64,000 nucleotides of DNA, taken from Trichodelitschia bisporula (Eukaryota > Ascomycota > Dothideomycetes > Phaeotrichales > Phaeotrichaceae). The notes beneath the pieces were generated by a model, which did not search any database, had not been told where the DNA came from, and saw only the letters and a list, made by a program, of their open reading frames with translations. The position numbers and the translations under genes were made by a program. Shown one piece after another: positions 34,382 to 46,360 of the stretch. Where the stretch lies: assembly GCA_010356995.1 (NCBI GenBank), contig ML996695.1, forward strand, positions 629,061 to 693,060. The letters run 5' to 3'. The first letter of the stretch is position 1. Each line of letters starts with the position of its first letter.

Positions 34382-35833
34382 ATGGCTTCACCCCCTAAGC
34401 CGTGGGAACGGGCCGGTGCTGGAGGCACCTCAACCTCAGGTAAACATCATCCTGCACACTTCTGATTTATCGCATGCTGACAACATTTGCACAGTGCTCT
34501 CTCCTGCACCCGACACAAGCTCAAGTACCACAGGCGCATCGTCTGTCGCATCCTCATCAAATCCTCCGTCCCTTCCGCAACGTCCCAACACTCTCACCTC
34601 TGTCGTCAACCAGACCGCGTCCAACTACTCTTCATTCAACGGCAACCGCCTGGGAGCGACACCATACGGTACAACACCTTACGGATCGTCGCCATACGGG
34701 TACGGTAGTGGCATCGGCAGCTACACTTCGCCGTTCAACCGTTTCGGCGCTGGCGGCGCATACGGCTCCATGTATGGCGGCGTAGGCGGCGTAGGCGGTT
34801 ACGGCAGCATGTACGGCGGTGGGATGCCGGGCATGTACGGAGGCATGGGGGGAATGCCAGGCGATCCGAACAACCCCAGCCTGACCCAATCGTTCAGTCA
34901 GAGCACCCAAGCGACATTCCAGCTCATTGAGAGCATCGTCCAGGCGTTTGGCGGGTTTGCGCAAATGCTAGAAAGTACCTATATGGCGACACATTCATCT
35001 TTCTTTGGTATAAGATCCATGCCGTATATCTATATGTCTCTAACTCTCATATAGCCATGGTTTCCGTCGCCGAGCAGTTTGGCACCTTGAGACAAACCCT
35101 TGGTTCCGTCCTTGGGATCTTCACCATCATGCGCTGGATCCGGACGGCTATCGCTAAGCTCACTGGGCGCCCTCTTCCTGCTTCATCAAAGGAGCTCACC
35201 CCCGCAAACTTTGCCGCCTTCTCTGGCAAGCTGCCTGACGGCTCCCCGGCTCCACGGCCATCTAAGAAGCCTCTGATTATGTTCACGCTCGCCGTCTTCG
35301 GACTTCCGTATCTCATGGGCAAGCTGATCAAGGCGCTTGCCCGTAACCAGGAAGAAGCAGAGCGCCAACGAAGGGAAGCCAACCCGCAAATGTTTGAGGG
35401 CGAGCAGCTCGATCCCACCAAACTCGAGTTTTGCAAGGTGCTCTACGACTTCACGCCGGAGAGCAACAACGGTGCGCTTCAAGGCGCTGACCTTGCCGTG
35501 AAGAAGGGTGACTTCGTGGCCGTCCTGAGCAAAGCGGATCCTCTTGGCAACCCCTCGGAGTGGTGGCGGTGCCGTGCGCGGGATGGTAGGATGGGCTATC
35601 TCCCAAGTCCATACCTGGAGCCCATCCAACGGCGGGCACAGCTCACCAGCGGTAGCCAAGCGGGCAGCCCAGCTGGCAGCAGAGCTCAAACCATGACGAA
35701 CACGGTCAGCATGCCGAACAGCAGGTCGGCCACCATGACGGATGCCAAGGACATGGCTCAGCCTCCTGAGATTAAGGGCAAGGCCAACGATATCAGTGTG
35801 GAGAGTTTCCAGAAAGGAGGATTTTATTCTTAG
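34382..35833 (+). CDS. PEX13: Peroxisomal membrane docking protein Pex13
   Basis: Three exons: 34382-34439, 34495-35007 and 35055-35833, giving 449 residues. Pex13 sits in the peroxisomal membrane with Pex14 and forms part of the import pore for Pex5 cargo. Diagnostic are the start KPWERAG, a Tyr/Gly-rich N-terminal region of YG-type repeats (PYGTTPYGSSPYGYGSG and MYGGVGGVGGYGSMYGGG), and the amphipathic segment STQATFQLIESIVQAFGG. The AMVSVAEQF helix is followed by a hydrophobic segment in LIMFTLAVFGLPYLMG. The C-terminal SH3 domain (about residues 316-385) contains KVLYDFTP, the WWRCRARDG strand and GYLPSPYLE. The tail after the SH3 is Ser/Thr-rich. YG repeats in Pex13 are known to form the cohesive meshwork of the pore. 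Confidence 0.93.
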
Positions 35834-36554
35834 ACAAAATTCCAGCTAAGTTCGGGTGTACAAGTGCAAGTAAATGGTGGGGGCGGGCATGGTGTTGGCT
35901 TGATGATTTGTGGGATGGATCAGCGGTATGCGGCGTTTTGCTGACCTTTACGGTATATTTTCTGATCAAGCTTTCTCTTCGAGCGCTGTTCTTCAAGTGT
36001 CATATCTGGGATTCCGAGGATGGTTCTCATTTGTCATATGGTGGTAGTTGGTCGTCAGACCTTGCATACAGGCGGGTTGATACGGTACCTAGTTACAGTG
36101 GAACAAACCAGTCGCGGCCAATTCATATTCGCCCAATTAACGCGAATACCAGGTGCACTGCACCAGCTCACTTCCTACTCGGCGTATGCCCTGGGTACTG
36201 CCTTACCTTATGGGACGGAGCATTTTCCGGCTAATGCAGTCATCACGTGCCCCAACCTAGCACCTGGCCTCAAGTCGCATGGCGCGCATATGACACCAGT
36301 CAAGAGCGGGACAGCCTCGTTCGACTCCGAACGCAGTACCAACACTGCTGCGCTCCCTACCAGAAAGCCAGGAACAACTTCCCCCCTGGCCTGTGAAACT
36401 GGACTTTACAATCACCTTCTGTTTATAGCGTTCCGTGGATGCCGTGTACCTCACCGTCGTTTTTTCTCTGACGGAAGAGTTGGACAGCGCGCCAACATAG
36501 GTCCGCGAGTACCCCTCCTCAGCTCTCTCCCAGGCAACCACCACAAACCTCACG
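35834..36554. other. Intergenic, 0.7 kb, no gene seen
   Basis: Upstream region of the UBE2W-type gene. A long open frame running into that gene has no conserved content and is not accepted. Confidence 0.55.
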
Positions 36555-37182
36555 ATGCTGGCAACGCGTAGACTCCAAAAGGTAAGCCGTGTTTGATTTT
36601 CTTCCCTACATGCTTAGTTGCTGACGTTCGTACAGGAGCTGCAGAAGGTACGTCACCGTGCCCCGCACCCCGCACCGCCTGCTCATCGCATGATAAGATG
36701 CATGCACAGCTCGCTCCTGGCTTGACGCTCGTCAAGGCCGAAGACCTGACGGAATGGGTTTTGGACATGCGTGTGTTGGATGATAACCCGCTGTACACGG
36801 GCAAGACTTTCCGGTTGAAGTTCATGTTCAGCCAGAAGTACCCCATCGGTAGGCCCGTCTTCTCCGCCACAGGGCGGTTTACTCTTCTCACTAACACTGC
36901 TGGCGTACCATAGAGCCACCTGAAGTTATTTTCGTTCAAGATGCCGAGCATACAATTCCCATGCATCCGCACATCTATTCGAACGGCATCATCTGCCTCA
37001 ACATCCTTGACAAAGAGGCGTGGAGCCCGGCGCAGAACGTCGAGAGTGTTTGTATTAGCCTCCAGAGCATGTTGACGGGTAACGACAAGAACGAGCGACC
37101 GCCTGGAGATGAAGAGTTCGTACGGGGCAATACACGCCGCCCTCGAGATATCAACTTCTACTTTCACGACAACGCGGTTTAG
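36555..37182 (+). CDS. Ubiquitin-conjugating enzyme E2, UBE2W/Ubc16 type
   Basis: Four exons: 36555-36581, 36636-36647, 36698-36848 and 36914-37182, giving 152 residues. It has the E2 fold: MLATRRLQKELQKM helix, KYPIEPPEVIFV strand, HPHIYSNGIICLNIL with the active Cys at residue 91, WSPAQNVESVCISLQSML, and a C-terminus ending RPRDINFYFHDNAV. The HPHIYSNG form, the position of the Cys and the long end after RPPGDEEFVR match UBE2W, which ubiquitinates protein N-termini. The second exon is only 12 nt (Glu-Leu-Gln-Lys). The third acceptor (GATAAG) was chosen because it gives exactly the family spacing between KEL and PGLTL. Confidence 0.88.
36636..36647 (+). other. 12-nt micro-exon of the UBE2W-type gene
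   Basis: GAGCTGCAGAAG lies between a TACAG acceptor and a GTACGT donor. It encodes ELQK in the first helix. Skipping would keep the frame. Confidence 0.8.
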
Positions 37183-38198
37183 GCTTACATGACGGCATGG
37201 TGTTGCGGTGTTTTGCAGGGCGGACTCTGACGACTGATCTGGCGTGTTGTTATGGGCAATACTGTAGCGACTAGACTCCCTTGCTGATATGAGCATGATT
37301 CTGAAGATGGCACCCCACCTTCGCTTGCAACATGACGCGTTCTGGGCCGCGTACCAATGGATGTCATCTCTACCGTGTTTGCTGCACATTGAAACGCTAT
37401 GTACTGACTGGACCTTGATGCGCAAACACTGCCCTAGTTTACCATCAAAATGAGCCATAGCTGGCATCAAAACTAGCCGGATAGGCACCAGTGAGGAGCC
37501 GCCCTCTCCCCCCCTCCAGCTATTAACCTTTGAGAATGAGGATCTGTCACGCAGTTCCCAGCTCAAAAAGGGTAGGCGGAGATGGCACCCTCGGATCTGA
37601 GAAATGGGGACCGAGAGACTGGCAGAGCGGATTACCGGTACGTATCAGATCTAGCATTAAGCTCACAGGAGGAGCCATACGCTAGGTGGCTAGCCACCGA
37701 TACTGTACCGGTACCAAACTTCGGCTCAGCCTCGAATTCTTCCGTTCTGCTTCTTGCTTTGCTCCGAGGATGCCCCAAGTCAAACTCGGTCCTACGGTAT
37801 GCAGGGCTGCTGAGACAGTGGCAAATGGTTCGAGATCTTTCTACTCCGCCTTCAAACGCTGGACCGGCACCTTACGGCCTCTGAGCGGACGAGAGAACTG
37901 GGACCGTAAAACCGAGTTGCTACGGATTGAACCCCGCAACCCCGGATTATAGTTCGTCCGCCCATCCGCCACCACTCGGGCGCATGGAGTGTGGCTAAGT
38001 GGGTTTTCCCTGGGCGGGCCGCCTTCGCCAGTGCGCACGGACCACGGGCTTAGTGGGTGAACTTTTTTCGCCAAAGTTTCTGCTTCTCAAACTCAGTGTG
38101 GTGCGCATAATTTTATACCCCACCCAGCGCCAGCGTTTTCCTCCCACACTGCACCCTCACTCTCCCCCTCTCCTCACAACCCTCCACAACCCACAATC
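37183..38198. other. Intergenic, 1.0 kb; ssb promoter
   Basis: No supported gene. The end is a typical strong fungal promoter: a TTTATA box at 38112 followed by CT/CA-rich leader to the ATG at 38199. Confidence 0.55.
38112..38117 (+). promoter_or_regulatory. SSB1: TATA-like box of the ssb gene
   Basis: TTTATA sits 82-87 bases upstream of the ATG, followed by a pyrimidine-rich leader, the usual layout of highly expressed fungal genes. Confidence 0.45.
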
Positions 38199-40367
38199 AT
38201 GAGTGACGAAGTCTATGATGGTGCGATCGGTATCGATCTGGGTGCGTTTGTTCCTTTGCTGCTACAAAAATCTGAAATGCAAGCGTTTGCTAACAAGCCC
38301 CACAGGCACAACCTACTCCTGTGTCGCCGTCTACGAGGGCAGCAGTGTCGAGATCAGTAAGCTCGATGATACTCTTCGCCTACAACACGATCCTAATGAT
38401 TTATAGTTGCCAATGAGCAGGGTAGCTTCACGACGCCGTCGTTCGTCTCCTTCACTCCGGAGGAGCGTCTGATCGGTGAGGCGGCCAAGAACCAGGCTGC
38501 TATGAACCCGGCCAACACGGTGTTCGACATCAAGTGAGCAAAAATGTAGAGTAGTTTCGAAGCCAATTGCTGATCATTCCCCAGGCGTCTTATCGGTCGC
38601 CGCTTCGACGATGACACCGTCAAGAAGGACATCGAGTCCTGGCCCTTCAAAGTCATCGACCGCGATAACAGCCCCTTCGTCCAGGTCGAGTACCTGGGTG
38701 AGACCAAGGTCTTCTCCCCCCAGGAGATTTCTGCCATGGTCCTCGGCAAGGTTCGTGTCAAAGTATAAGACTATCCGGCTTAAATGCTTACAGTTTTGCA
38801 GATGAAGGAGGTTGCGGAAGTCAAGCTCGGCAAGAAGGTCGAGAAGGCTGTCATCACCGTCCCTGCCTACTTCAACGATAACCAGCGTCAATCCACGAAG
38901 GATGCTGGCTCCATTTCGGGCTTGAATGTCCTCCGTATCATCAACGAGCCCACTGCGGCCGCTATTGCGTACGGTCTGGGTGCCGGAAAGTCGGAGAAGG
39001 AGCGCAATGTCCTCATCTACGATCTCGGTGGTGGTACCTTCGATGTATCTCTGCTGCACATCCAGGGTGGTGTCTTCACAGTCAAGGCGACTGCTGGCGA
39101 TACCCATCTTGGTGGTCAGGATTTCGACACTAACCTCCTCGACCACTTCAAGAAGGAATTCCAGCGCAAGACGAAGAAGGACATCTCTGGTGATGCCCGC
39201 GCTCTTCGCCGTCTCCGTACCGCTTGCGAGCGTGCCAAGCGTACTCTTTCCAGCGCCTCGTCGACCACCGTCGAGATTGACTCTCTTTTCGATGGCGAGG
39301 ACTTCACCGCTACGATTACCCGGGCCCGTTTCGAGGAGCTTAACTCCAAGGCTTTCTCCGGCACCATTCTTCCCGTTGAGCAGGTCCTGAAGGACTCTGG
39401 CATCGACAAGTCTAAGGTCGACGAGATCGTGCTTGTCGGTGGCTCTACCCGTATTCCCCGGATACAGAAGCTGCTGAGCGATGTCTTCAACGGCAAGAAG
39501 CTGGAGAAGAGCATCAACCCCGACGAGGCTGTCGCTTACGGAGCCGCCGTCCAGGCCGGTATCCTCTCTGGCAAGGCCACGTCTGCGGATACTGCCGACC
39601 TTCTGCTGCTTGACGTTGTTCCCCTGTCGCTCGGCGTTGCGATGGAGGGTAACATCTTTGCTCCTGTCGTCCCTCGCGGAAACACCGTACCCACGATCAA
39701 GAAGCGGTGAGTGATTCTTCTAGCTCCCTCACATTACCCCTCAGTGCTAACATTCGTACTAGTACCTTCACCACCGTTGCGGACAACCAGCAGACCGTGC
39801 AATTCCCTGTTTTCCAGGGCGAGCGTGTGAACTGCGAGGACAACACCTCCCTGGGCGAGTTCACCCTCGCTCCGATCCCCCCGATGAAGGCTGGCGAGGC
39901 TGTCCTCGAAGTCGTCTTCGAGGTCGACGTCAACGGTATCCTCAAGGTTACCGCCACGGAGAAGAGCTCGGGCCGTACCGCCAACATCACCATCTCCAAC
40001 TCCGTTGGCAAGCTTTCGTCGACTGAGATCGAGAAGATGATCACGGACGCCGCGAAGTTCAAGACCACTGATGAGGCTTACAGCAAGCGCTTTGAGTCGC
40101 GCCAGCAGCTCGAGGCGTACATCTCGCGTGTCGAGGAGATGATCTCCGACCCCACGACGGCCATCAGGCTCAAGCGTGGCCAGAAGGAGAAGATCGAGTC
40201 GGCTCTCAGCGATGCCATGGCGCAGCTCGAGATCGAGGACACTGGTGCTGATGAGCTCAAGAAGAAGGTTCGTAGCTTGCAAAATATCGCTTCATTTCAC
40301 GATGCTAACAATGACACAGGAGCTTGCGCTCAAGCGTGTTGTGACGAAGGCTTTCGCCACCCGCTAA
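38199..40367 (+). CDS. SSB1: Ribosome-associated Hsp70 chaperone, Ssb type
   Basis: Seven exons: 38199-38241, 38306-38356, 38407-38533, 38585-38750, 38802-39706, 39763-40267 and 40320-40367, giving 614 residues, the usual Ssb length. Ssb binds nascent chains at the ribosome with the RAC co-chaperones Zuo1/Ssz1. The ATPase domain shows [29 protein letters not shown] and [10 protein letters not shown]. The substrate domain begins near [14 protein letters not shown]. The end [13 protein letters not shown] is Ssb-like, with no EEVD tail (cytosolic Ssa type) and no HDEL (ER BiP type). That ending, and the start [15 protein letters not shown], separate it from other Hsp70 classes. Introns crowd into the first 600 bases, which is common for conserved fungal genes. 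Confidence 0.95.
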
Positions 40368-41468
40368 ATGGGAATCCGGTCAGGCAATGGAAATGGGGTC
40401 TGGGGAGGCTTCTAATGAGTATGGGTCATGTCATTAGACTGGTGCATCTGCGACTTTTGCAATCAAAAAGGTTGTGGGTCGCTATGTAACGCATTTGTCT
40501 TCTTTCCTTTTGACTTGTGGGATTCCTGCTCTGTGACCGACCTTTCGGGTATGCTTATTTCCCGGCGATTGGAGCGGTGTTACCAAAAGTGACAATGATT
40601 ATGATTCGGACGCACACCGAGATCTTGAAGTGCCTGTGGTGTTTCTCGTCTCTTTGGCTGGGGTAGATGGCACTTCCACCTGCCCCCGAGACGTCTTCAA
40701 ATGTGATCACATGTACAAGGGAAAATACGGGTTACCTTCCCGATCAGAGCACGATTAACCGTAAGCCCTGGGAGTTTAGGCAGTTAGGGCAGCGTGGACG
40801 CTCCAGTGGACATTCGTATTTTCACGTGTCAAGCCATTTTCTGCTTTCAAAGGATTTGTTGGTTTCTTGGCAAGTTTTGGGGTCCTTTTCACAAGCATCA
40901 GGGCGCTTCGCCTGTGTTGTGCGTTGTTTGTGTCGTTGTGCAACTCGGCCAGTGGTTGAGCGGCTCCGACCTCCGGCAGGTGTCCGATGTACGGGTGTAC
41001 GTACCGTACTATGTAGTAGGCCCCGGTTCCAACCCGAACCCTAGGGCCCACAGGGGGTCCGTACAGTGGGTGAGGCTTGCCATCAACTACTCACCGTTCC
41101 GTTGTCGCCATCTCTTTTTTTTTGGCGAGAGGGGATGCAAAGGGACGCCGAGAACGGAGGCGGCTTGCAAGGGAAACTATCCGTTGTGGATTCAACTGGA
41201 TGTGCTTCACTTCCCCCCTCCCTAACCTTACAACCCAATCCACTTCACCTTTCTCCTCTCACCTCCCACTACTCAGCAGTAGCTTACCAAATCCTTCCGC
41301 TCATCCCCACTCCACCTATTCCGGACTAGACCCTGAAAGTCACAGCGTTCTATGGAGTCGTGAATCGCTTTATGATCTTCGGCGCATCTTTCCCTCTCCT
41401 CCGCAACTATACGACTGCTCCTCCTCCTACTCCTCCCGCCATCTCCTCTTCTCCTGCAGCCCTTCGAT
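40368..41468. other. Intergenic, 1.1 kb, no gene seen
   Basis: No supported gene. A stretch at about 40950-41045 looks faintly tRNA-like but does not fold (see rejected items). The last 250 bases are C/T-rich leader DNA. Confidence 0.55.
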
Positions 41469-43086
41469 ATGGTCGCTACCAGAGGAATCAGGAGTGAGTC
41501 GCCGCATGGCATTCGTGTACCTTTCGTCACAACACCGCATCGTCTGCACCACTCAGACCTCGAGGCTAACTCGCCCCGACCTCATGCAGAACTCGCCATC
41601 GCTGAATACATCCCCGAAGAGGCCCTCGCGCACCTGAAGACCTACAAATACTCGTCCGTCGACAAATCGCCCATTTCGCGGTACATCTTGAAACACTACG
41701 TACGTGCTGGAGATGCCCGCGCTGAGGATGCGTGCTGAACAATGCGTAGTGGAATGCCTTCGTCGAGCTCCTGCCGTTATGGCTTGCGCCGAACCTCGTC
41801 ACGCTCATCGGGTTCTTCTTCATCCTCGGGAATGTTGCTTTGATGACATATGAAGTGCCAGACCTAGTCGGACCAGTATGCGCGCTCGCAGTGCACCAGG
41901 ACCGCGGCTAACAAGATCTACAGGCTCCCAGCTGGGTATATATCAGCTTTGGGATTGGAGTTTGGATGTAGGCATTGCGCAGCGTATATGCGATCTGGCT
42001 GACACTGACAAGGTACTCCACCATGGACAATGTGGATGGGAAACAGGCGCGGAGAACTGGCACATCAAGTCCTCTCGGAGAGCTCTTCGAGTATGTCACA
42101 TACGGTCTGCAGGTTTGACGGGTACTGACATAACCAGCCATGGCATCGATTCTCTCAACTGCACCCTCGCTAGCATGCTAGAGGTAGCCGCTCTCGGATT
42201 TGGTGCTACGCCCGCTGGTGCCTTTACCGCTCTCATTCCCTGCCTTCCCATGTTCTTCTCGACCTGGGAGACGTATCACACACACACCCTCTATCTCGGC
42301 TACTTCAACGGACCCACTGGTAAGCCCGGTCCCTGGCGAGAAATCCGTCTGCGCTTGGGACGCCTCTAACTCGTGTTTGCAGAGGGTTTGATAATTGCAA
42401 CGGCGATGATGCTGATGTCAGGCGTTTACGGCCCGGATATCTGGACGACCCCCCTGGTCAAGCACATACCCGCTCTCGAGTCAAGCCTCCAGCCCACCAC
42501 CACGGTTCGCGACCTTTGGGTGCCCGTTGTCCTAGGTGCCTTTCTAGTCGCCCACCTTCCGGCCTGCGTTCTTAACGTTTGGCGTGCGCGCGCCAAGCAG
42601 GGTCTCCCTATGGCACCTTTGTTCCTGGAGTGGACTCCCATGATCGTCTTCACGGCAGCCACCTGCGCCTGGCTTGGGAGCCCGCACTCCACGATGCTGA
42701 GTCAGAACCACCTTGTTCTGTTCTGCCTGACCATGTCGCTGGTTTTCGGCCGTATGACGACCAAAATTATCCTTGCGCATTTGACCCGCCAGCCGTTCCC
42801 ATACTGGACCGTCATGCTCACGCCGCTGGTCGGGGGCGCCCTCTTGGTAAATCTGCCGCCAATGGTGGGCCTTCCGGCTGTTGGTGACACCATCGAAGTC
42901 TGGTATCTGCGCGCCTACTTTGTGTTTGCATCAGTGGTGTATGGGCGGTGGGCGTACCTGGTAATTTCGAGCATCTGTGCGTATCTCGGCATCAACTGCT
43001 TGACGATTCCTCGCCGGGAAGCGCGTGATGGGCCTGTGGCTGGTCCGGTGGTCCCCAACGGAACACTTGGTGGGAAGGCGGACTAA
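41469..43086 (+). CDS. EPT1: sn-1,2-diacylglycerol ethanolamine/cholinephosphotransferase
   Basis: Seven exons: 41469-41493, 41590-41699, 41750-41875, 41924-41967, 42013-42090, 42138-42319 and 42383-43086, giving 422 residues. The enzyme makes phosphatidylethanolamine or phosphatidylcholine from CDP-base and diacylglycerol in the ER (Kennedy pathway). The catalytic CDP-alcohol phosphotransferase motif DG-x2-AR-x8-G-x3-D-x3-D is complete at residues 110-132 (from DGKQAR to FDHGID). It is rebuilt across the exon 5/6 junction. Other family parts are [15 protein letters not shown] near the start, [12 protein letters not shown], and about seven further hydrophobic segments. Ept1 and Cpt1 cannot be separated by eye. 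Confidence 0.9.
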
Positions 43087-44643
43087 TAAGCCTTTGTTAG
43101 ACACAGCAGGTGTGTTCTGTATAGGCGGCTCTGGGATGGAATCACTGGCACTCTATGTTGCATCGCGGGCAGGATGGGGCGCGGGGTGGATAATGAGATC
43201 TTGACTTCTGGATGGCGAGGGAGTGGGAGTTTACGTCTTCCTTTTTTCGCACTACCTAATGACCTGATGTCTGTATTCTTAGACGGCTGTATGGGGTCGA
43301 GGTCTAACAGCGCGTGGGTAGCATTTTATGAGAGTACGGGTCGCATCAGCGAACGGGCTTGATATCGATTTGAATGGTGGCGTGGGCTTGAAGTCGTACG
43401 GCATGGCGGCGTTGTGGCACTGGTGGCTGTTGGCATGTGGAAGGCGATTTCTTTCATTGGTTCGGGGAGAAAGACGTCAAGTGCTTCAAGGCGATCTTTT
43501 TTAACGACATGTCTGTCTATTTACTCAGGAGATGGTGATAGTAACCAGATATCTTCGTTCTTCCTACTGCTCGCGATCCTAGATACGGCGTGTCCTTCCT
43601 CTCGTCGATGCTTCGCTCTCAAAGCGCCCCCAACAAGAAACATGGTTGTCATCCCTTCGGCCATCAGGATTGATCCTATATGCCATCTTTCCTCCTCGCA
43701 AGCTCGCTCTATCTCAGAGGGCATGGAGCTCGCCTTACGCCTCTACCGTATTTGAATTCACAAGGCCATAGCTCCCGCATCCCGCGCCGCGCCCGCGAAC
43801 CGTCGCGGGGGTTTCAGGGGACGCGCCGGCCTGCAAGCCATATGCGCAAGAGAGGCAGGTGTCAGGAGGTGCGGTAAGAACGAGGCGAAAAACGCGTGAA
43901 ATTTCACCAGGCGTAATTCCCACGAAAGAACAGTCGCGAGAAAGAGTGCTCGTGCAGACGCGTATGCGTCTGAGCGCATGGTGACGGTGTGGGGTTGGAT
44001 ATTAAGGGCGGCATGCCCTGCATCGACATGGCCTCCCCTCCCCTCCCCTTCCCCGCGGTTTTTGATCGATCTTCATCTGTCCTCGTCTGTCCTTTCCATC
44101 CCCCTCACTCCTGACCGCGTGTGCGCTTTTCCGCTACCCCGGATTCCTCGCTGCTATTCACGGAGCCCTACCGTAGTACTAGCAGGTGGTGAGAGTGCGA
44201 TTGGGCGGAAGAAGGGGAGCAGGGAAAGGTGTGTGGCCGGCCTGCCTGCAGGTTTGCGCGGTACTCGCGTTTGACAACACACCAGGTGGTGTTTGTGGAG
44301 GGGCGACAAATGACGCCGCGGTTCAATCTACCTCTTCGTCCCTTCTTTATGCCCTTGCGCGCGGATACTTGATTCGTCTTGTTGTTAACCGCTTGGCCAC
44401 TGAAGAAGGCCTGTCATTCGTTTGTTCCTCCAATTTTCGGTTCGTTGGCGCAGCAAATCCGGCTTTGGAGCATATCTGGCCGACTACCGCCCAGTAACGT
44501 CGCACGCCGCAACTCGCACTCTTTCTCACGCAACTCGACTCTCTTTGTCTACTTTGTCACGCCCTCAACACTTAATCTTTGATCTGCACACCATCCGCGC
44601 GACATCGTGTGTTTTACTTCACTCTTCACCATATCCAACAACT
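43087..44643. other. Intergenic, 1.6 kb, no gene seen
   Basis: Short frames only. About 44020-44110 is a CCCCTCC-type pyrimidine tract, and 44480-44640 looks like a leader. Confidence 0.55.
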
Positions 44644-45652
44644 ATGTCTCAGCCTTCCTCACCGGCCGCGCCTCGCACCCACAGCGCACGGAGCCTCGCA
44701 CCCATAGACTCCTCCTTCACACCCCTCGCCCGCGAAATCAAATCTCTCTACCTGACTCGGTTCTACAAAAAATGTACCGCGAGAGCGCAGACCCTTCTCT
44801 CCGAGCGAAATACCCTCGTACCCTCCCCCCTCCGTCCTACCCCACATAAGCTAACATAGCCAGCTTCACCCCACCCAACGCGCCTACCTCCTTTTCTACG
44901 CCGGCCTCAGCCTAGACACGCATGCGCGTACCCTCCCCCGCTCCTCGCCCTCTATCAGCGCCTTCTTAGACCGAGCCGAGGACTTTTACGCCCAGGCTGA
45001 GCGTGCGCTGCCTGCCCCCCTGCGCGGCGCTGCCGCGTTCAGCCTTTACTGGATCGATGAGGACGCCGAGCAAGAGCAGCCTGAACACCACTCCGAGCCC
45101 GCGACCCACTCCGAACCCGCAAATCACTCCGAGACCGCTGGCCGTAGCCGCGCGTCTACGCCCTCTAAGGCTTCCGCCGCCGCAGACGATGAGCCCGACC
45201 CGCCCAGCACGCCCGCCCGCAAGCTGCGTGCGATCCCGAACTCACACGCGCGCCAGTTGACAAGTGAAAGCGTACACGCGCCCTCTCCCGAGCCAGTGGT
45301 GGCAGACGCCTTCTCGCCGCGCGCACCGGACACGCCGCCCGCGACACCGACGCCGAAGGCCACGAAGCGGCGCTCGCGGTATCCCGCCGGGGGCGCGGGG
45401 ATGGATCTCAGTGCCTTGGCGCCGGCGCAGCGGTATAATGCGCATTTGAATGCGTTTGCGGGGATGTTGGCGGGGCATGTGGCTGGTGTCAGGGGCATGC
45501 GGAGAGAAGTTGAGGGAGGTGAGGGGAGGGGGATGAGTTTTGAGGAGAGATTGGAGAGAATACGACGGGGACGGGAGGAGGGGTGGAGGTTGGAAAGGTT
45601 TGATCCACGGCAGTCAAGGGCGGTTTGCTTGAGGGCTTTGGCGGAGCTGTGA
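44644..45652 (+). CDS. Conserved hypothetical protein
   Basis: Two exons, 44644-44817 and 44864-45652, giving 320 residues. Residues 25-110 look helical, with ALKEIKSLYL-like content (AREIKSLYLTRFYKKC), then HPTQRAYLLFYAGLSLD and DRAEDFYAQAERAL; the pattern resembles TPR- or MIT-like helical pairs, but I cannot name a domain. Residues 120-240 are low-complexity (Ser, Pro, Glu, Ala), including three HSEPAT/HSEPAN/HSETAG repeats. The C-terminal 80 residues are again helical and charged (MSFEERLERIRRGREEGW, then SRAVCLRALAEL). The intron uses a GTACCC donor and CCAG acceptor. No signal peptide or transmembrane segment. Function unknown. Confidence 0.75.
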
Positions 45653-46360
45653 TGAGCGTGATTTTCATGATTGAGCCATGATTAATGGGTTTATTTGCTT
45701 AGGAGCGCACACGATGGAATGACGATTTGTATGATATAGGGTTTTGATGGGTTGGGCTTGTATTGCTATGGACTTGGGACGAGTCCGTCGATGGGCGCAA
45801 TCTGGGATTTGATGGACGCTGAGTACCCCGTAGACTACGTAGTATGATGGCTATGATGCAGATGTACTGATACATGGAAATTGTGAGCTTCTTGAGTCGG
45901 CAATCTGTCGTCCGCGTAAAATGTTGAAACAGAGTTTTATGCGCGAGATTGACATGTATGCATTTCAGACATCTAGGCGGTAGGTGACTACTACGGAGAC
46001 GGCCTCCGGCGGGACAAGGTGAAATAGCCTGTGATATGCCAGACGCGTACGCATGGCATGACTGTGGACGGACCACGTGGCAGGACCCAGACCTGGGGCT
46101 CGGGCAGTCGGCTGGTTTTCCACTTGTTCTCTCCGCAGATGCAGGGCCGACATCTTCACGTCATCTTAAAATACACTTGGTCGCAAGGGATTAGGGCTGA
46201 AGCAAACGCTACACTTCCGACTGCAAACAATCAATAGCGAGAAGCGCAAGGCGTCTAGAGTATTGTTGTACATAGGAACTTTCCCACCAGATGTCTGCGC
46301 CTACATACAGCGGCATCGGCCACATCCCGGAGGAGCATACCCAGAATTACCGGGAACCTT
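45653..46360. other. Convergent intergenic region, 0.7 kb, no gene seen
   Basis: Lies between the stops of the hypothetical (+) and ATP synthase gamma (-) genes. No supported feature. Confidence 0.6.

Noticed and set aside
36020-36571. 183-codon plus-strand frame overlapping the start of the UBE2W-type gene
   Set aside because: No conserved content, no start context, and it runs into the well-supported E2 first exon in another frame.
37905-37935. GGTTCAATCC on the minus strand as a tRNA B box
   Set aside because: The five-base stems around it do not pair and no cloverleaf follows.
37183-38198. Possible degenerate transposon upstream of ssb
   Set aside because: No terminal repeats, target-site duplication or transposase-like frame was visible; the DNA looks like ordinary promoter sequence.
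40950-41045. tRNA-like stretch with a GTGGTTGAGCGG and a GGTTCCAACCC box
   Set aside because: The T-stem does not pair beyond three bases, no acceptor stem forms, and no anticodon arm is evident.
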